Assembly: GCA_002394385.1 (NCBI GenBank)
Contig: DGTS01000029.1
Location: forward strand, 1 to 42,412
Reading direction: 5' to 3'
DNA from: Prevotella sp. UBA4330
Lineage (GTDB): Bacteria; Bacteroidota; Bacteroidia; Bacteroidales; Bacteroidaceae
Length of the DNA stretch: 42,412 bases
Shown: positions 39,904 to 42,412 of the stretch, in pieces
Layout of the letters: each line of letters starts with the position of its first letter
How positions within the stretch are numbered: position 1 is the first letter of the stretch
Notes under the pieces: model-generated
Told to the model about the DNA's origin: nothing
Database searches by the model: none
What the model saw: only the letters and a program-made list of their open reading frames with translations
Position numbers and translations under genes: made by a program

Positions 39904-40899
39904 ATGAAATATCTGAAAACTATTGTGCTGCTATTGGCGGCTTTATTCGTTCTTTCCGCGTTCAACAAGGATAAGCGGATTACAATCTTCATGGTCGGTG
40001 ATAGCACAATGGCCAACAAAGACATTTCTGGAGGAAAGGTAGAAAGAGGGTGGGGCATGATGCTCTGCAACTACTTCTCCGATGCTATTATAGTTGACAA
40101 CCATGCAAGGAACGGACGTTCGAGCAAGAGTTTTATTGATGAAGGCTTGTGGGGCAAGGTGCTTGAGAAAATCACTCCGGGCGACTATGTCTTCATTCAG
40201 TTCGGGCATAACGACGAGAAGGACGCGCCAGCACGCCATACAGAGCCAGGCACCACCTTCGATGCCAATCTGCGTAGATATGTTGTAGAGACGCGCGAGA
40301 AAGGTGGTATCCCCGTTCTTTTTAATGCCGTAGCGCGTAGAAAGTTCTATCGTGAAGGTGATGATAGTGTTGATGATGAGTCGCTCAGAGACACGAAGTA
40401 TGCTGATGAGAAAATTAATAGCGACACATTGATAGACACGCACGGACTTTATCTGCTCTCTCCTCTTAATGTGGCAAGAGAACTTAATGTTCCTTTCGTA
40501 GATGCAAACAAGATTACTCGCGAACTTGAACAAAGTATGGGACCAATAGAGTCAAGGAAACTGCACATGTGGTTCCGTCCGGGAGAAGAGCCGAGTGTTC
40601 CAGATGGCAGACAAGATAATACCCACTATAATATATATGGTGCCAATCTGGTGGCTTCATTGCTTGTTGATGAGATTGCCCGTCAGGTGCCTGCGTTGAA
40701 GAAGTATGTGCGTCATTATGACAGCAGTGTGGCATCTAACGGAATGGGAGTTTATTTCTCACCACAAGAGGCTGTTGACAAAGCACCGCTTCACAAGAAG
40801 ACCAAAGTGCTGATAAACAAAGGCACATGGAAGAAGCCTACGGTGCCGAAGGGTAAGAAGGTGAAGTTCGTCATGCGCAAGGGCGCTCGTTGGGAGTGA
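39904..40899 (+). CDS. Rhamnogalacturonan acetylesterase, CE12 (SGNH)
   Basis: The 331-residue exported esterase has a signal peptide or anchor (about 5-20), then block I FMVGDSTMANKD with the nucleophile serine, block II glycine in ARNGRSSKSF, block III FGHNDEKD and block V DNTHYN with the Asp-His pair. These define CE12 SGNH hydrolases, which remove acetyl groups from rhamnogalacturonan. The last ~70 residues are basic and lysine-rich (KKTKVLINKGTWKKPTVPKGKKVKF). Although 33 kb from them, it suits the pectin-degrading enzymes at 2.6-7.1 kb. Confidence 0.9.
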   Translation: MKYLKTIVLLLAALFVLSAFNKDKRITIFMVGDSTMANKDISGGKVERGWGMMLCNYFSDAIIVDNHARNGRSSKSFIDEGLWGKVLEKITPGDYVFIQFGHNDEKDAPARHTEPGTTFDANLRRYVVETREKGGIPVLFNAVARRKFYREGDDSVDDESLRDTKYADEKINSDTLIDTHGLYLLSPLNVARELNVPFVDANKITRELEQSMGPIESRKLHMWFRPGEEPSVPDGRQDNTHYNIYGANLVASLLVDEIARQVPALKKYVRHYDSSVASNGMGVYFSPQEAVDKAPLHKKTKVLINKGTWKKPTVPKGKKVKFVMRKGARWE

Positions 40900-41004
40900 T
40901 AAGGCTCTAATCCTCCCTCAGAAGATACAACTGACTGAACAGCATGCATAGTCTATAATTGTAGCCTGAGAGTTTCGTTGCTGCTTCATAAAAAATGTAA
41001 AACA

Positions 41005-41036
41005 TTTGGCGAATTAACTTTTAATCTTTATATTTG
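41005..41036 (+). promoter_or_regulatory. Rubrerythrin promoter
   Basis: TTTG at 41005-41008, a 20-base spacer, TATATTTG at 41029-41036, giving a leader of about 55 nt to the ATG at 41097. Confidence 0.75.
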
Positions 41037-41096
41037 CAAAATCAATTTGCTAATTATTTAATCGGATACAATTATTAATCTTAAACCAAAATCATT

Positions 41097-41651
41097 ATGA
41101 AGAAAAAGTTTATTTGCACCGTTTGTGGATATGTTCACGAAGGTCCCGAACCACCAGAGAAGTGCCCAATATGTAAGGTGCCGGCGAGCAAGTTTAAGGA
41201 ACTCGTAGAAGACGACGAAGAGTCATTCGCTACTGTTCATGAACTGGGAGCAGCGCGCAAGGAAGGTGCTGACGAGGAGATGATAAAAGACCTGAAGTGC
41301 CATTTCGAAGGTGAGTGTGGAGAAGTGGGAATGTATCTCGCCATGAGCCGTCAGGCAGACCGTGAGGGCTACCCTGAAATCGCAGAGGCTTTCAAGCGCT
41401 ATGCTTTTGAGGAGGCTGAGCATGCAAGCAAGTTCGCAGAACTTCTCGGCGACGTGCTGAAAGACACCAAGAGCAACCTCGAGGCTCGTATCGCTGCTGA
41501 GCGTGGCGCATGTGAGGACAAGTTCCGCATTGCACGCAACGCAAAGGCTGCCGGAATGGACGCTACTCACGACACCGTTCACGAGATGGCGAAAGACGAG
41601 GCTCGCCACTGTGCTGGCTTCCAGGGCCTTTATAAGCGCTACTTTAAGTGA
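41097..41651 (+). CDS. Reverse rubrerythrin (rubredoxin-ferritin-like peroxidase)
   Basis: The 184-residue protein has an N-terminal rubredoxin domain (FICTVCGYVHEG...CPICKVP, four cysteines, residues 8-30) ahead of a ferritin-like diiron domain (FEGECGEVGMY, FEEAEHASKF, KDEARHCAGF supplying the Glu/His ligands). In classical rubrerythrin the order is reversed, hence the name. These proteins reduce hydrogen peroxide to water and protect anaerobes. The set of iron ligands is complete. The gene stands alone with its own promoter and terminator. Confidence 0.93.
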   Translation: MKKKFICTVCGYVHEGPEPPEKCPICKVPASKFKELVEDDEESFATVHELGAARKEGADEEMIKDLKCHFEGECGEVGMYLAMSRQADREGYPEIAEAFKRYAFEEAEHASKFAELLGDVLKDTKSNLEARIAAERGACEDKFRIARNAKAAGMDATHDTVHEMAKDEARHCAGFQGLYKRYFK

Positions 41652-41680
41652 TTGACGTTGAAATCAACGGATAGTATTTT

Positions 41681-41713
41681 CATGTGGGGCATAGTTGTCT
41701 ATGCCCTAACATG
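41681..41713 (+). terminator. Rubrerythrin terminator
   Basis: CATGT-GGGGCATAG and CTATGCCCT-A-ACATG form a long stem around TTGT, followed by ATTTTAT. It begins 29 bases after the stop. Confidence 0.75.
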
Positions 41714-41753
41714 ATTTTATAGGTTATGGTACAAATGTAATAAATCCCCAAAT

Positions 41754-42188
41754 ATGAATCGAGACGAGAAGTTGGAGAGTCTTCTTGACAGACAATATTG
41801 GGTTGTTGACATGCTGCCAAAGCAGGTGCCTGCTAATAGCGAAGGGCAGTATTTCAAGATAGAACAGTATTATCTTGAGTCTCCACGAAAAGAAATTTTA
41901 GGTGAGAAATATGCCAATATACTGATAAAGTTGAACTGCTACTATGATTTCGAGGTATGGTTTGATGAAGAGTGGCAGTCGAATCCCTCTCCTCGTTGCC
42001 TTTCTGAATGTTTGTTGAAATGCGATGCTGTCAACCGACCGCTGTTTGTCTTGCTCGATTCTATTGATGCTCTGTTCAGTCTCGACGGCGAAGAAACATC
42101 AATGACTATTTATAACCCCAACGATAGCCTTCTTGAACTGCTTGGTGCTTTGGCCTCTTCAGAAGGACTGTTTTTGTGGCAACCTTAA
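41754..42188 (+). CDS. Conserved hypothetical protein
   Basis: The 144-residue protein opens LDRQYWVVDMLPKQVPANS and looks soluble, mixed alpha/beta and acidic (NCYYDFEVWFDEEWQSNP, FVLLDSIDALFSLDGEETSM). I know similar proteins only as uncharacterised Bacteroidota sequences and cannot assign a role. It precedes the acyl-ACP thioesterase by 14 bp and is likely co-transcribed with it. Confidence 0.75.
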   Translation: MNRDEKLESLLDRQYWVVDMLPKQVPANSEGQYFKIEQYYLESPRKEILGEKYANILIKLNCYYDFEVWFDEEWQSNPSPRCLSECLLKCDAVNRPLFVLLDSIDALFSLDGEETSMTIYNPNDSLLELLGALASSEGLFLWQP

Positions 42189-42202
42189 ATCATAATTCAA
42201 TC

Positions 42203-42412
42203 ATGTATAGTTTAAAATATAAGGTAACGACAAGTACCTGTGATAGTGAAGGACGACTGAAACTATATTCCGCACTCCAGATGATGCAGGACTGTTCGGA
42301 GATGTGGATTGACAGCGAGCCTGGCGTAAAGGAGTATTTCGCCTCACAAAACATGGCTCAACTGCTTGCCTCCCGCCAGGTGGAAATCATGGCTCAGCGG
42401 ATTTACCCGGTT
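42203..42412 (+). CDS. Acyl-ACP thioesterase (partial, runs off the window)
   Basis: The first 70 codons are present, starting MYSLKYKVTTSTCDSEGRLKL. The hot-dog fold segment LQMMQDCSEMWID and the block NMAQLLASRQVEIMAQRIYPV match FatA/FatB-type acyl-ACP thioesterases, which release fatty acids from acyl carrier protein. The catalytic region lies beyond the right edge. Confidence 0.8.
   Translation, partial: MYSLKYKVTTSTCDSEGRLKLYSALQMMQDCSEMWIDSEPGVKEYFASQNMAQLLASRQVEIMAQRIYPV

Overview
The window looks like a chromosome segment of a Prevotella-type member of the Bacteroidota (inference). Promoters follow the Bacteroidota pattern, TTTG or TTG about 19-20 bases upstream of TAnnTTTG, rather than -35/-10 boxes. 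Shine-Dalgarno sequences are scarce. Rho carries the long acidic insert typical of the phylum, and the primary sigma factor is the short ~287-residue form. A pectate lyase ends in the tail common on secreted Prevotella enzymes.

Layout. 0-2.5 kb: two small lipoproteins and a LOG-family protein. 2.6-7.1 kb (minus): a pectate lyase and a GH28-GH105 fusion, i.e. pectin breakdown, complemented by a CE12 acetylesterase at 39.9 kb. 7.1-8.7 kb: a candidate small RNA, rpsP and a repeat-rich gap. 8.7-13.5 kb (minus): rho, a Uup-like ABC-F ATPase and engB. 13.6-16.3 kb: recR, a membrane protein, a glycosyltransferase and an acetyltransferase, overlapping by ATGA. 16.3-20.0 kb: an accessory island bounded by tRNA-Asp and tRNA-Arg, holding two RHS core fragments, an AT-rich protein of unknown family and REP-like palindromes. 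20.2-21.7 kb: a DegP/HtrA protease. 22.1-27.0 kb (minus): a secreted protein, a ModF-like ATPase, ruvC, an MBL hydrolase, rsmG and a DUF3298 lipoprotein. 27.1-29.8 kb: a HAD hydrolase, panB and an MFS transporter. 30.2-33.3 kb: rpoD, then a secreted protein, an HPr-kinase-like protein, an ER-type S26 peptidase and PqqD, which resembles a peptide-maturation cassette. 33.5-36.5 kb: an AraC-type HTH protein, dipeptidyl peptidase III and an AlkD-like protein. 36.6-39.8 kb: a Fur-family regulator, purA and hisS. 39.9-42.4 kb: CE12 esterase, reverse rubrerythrin, a conserved hypothetical protein and the start of an acyl-ACP thioesterase.

The most unusual signals are non-coding. At both tRNA loci the tRNA 3' end plus its terminator is duplicated about 128 bp downstream. 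Both duplications start at the same base of the T-loop and are separated by the same short repeat; a third copy of that repeat follows hisS. A second family is a long hairpin with a conserved loop and a compensatory base change, found at two convergent gene junctions. A promoter-hairpin-terminator unit of about 75 nt precedes rpsP. Among the genes, the HPrK/S26/PqqD cassette and the RHS island, which has a poly-A frameshift and a candidate immunity gene, deserve most attention.
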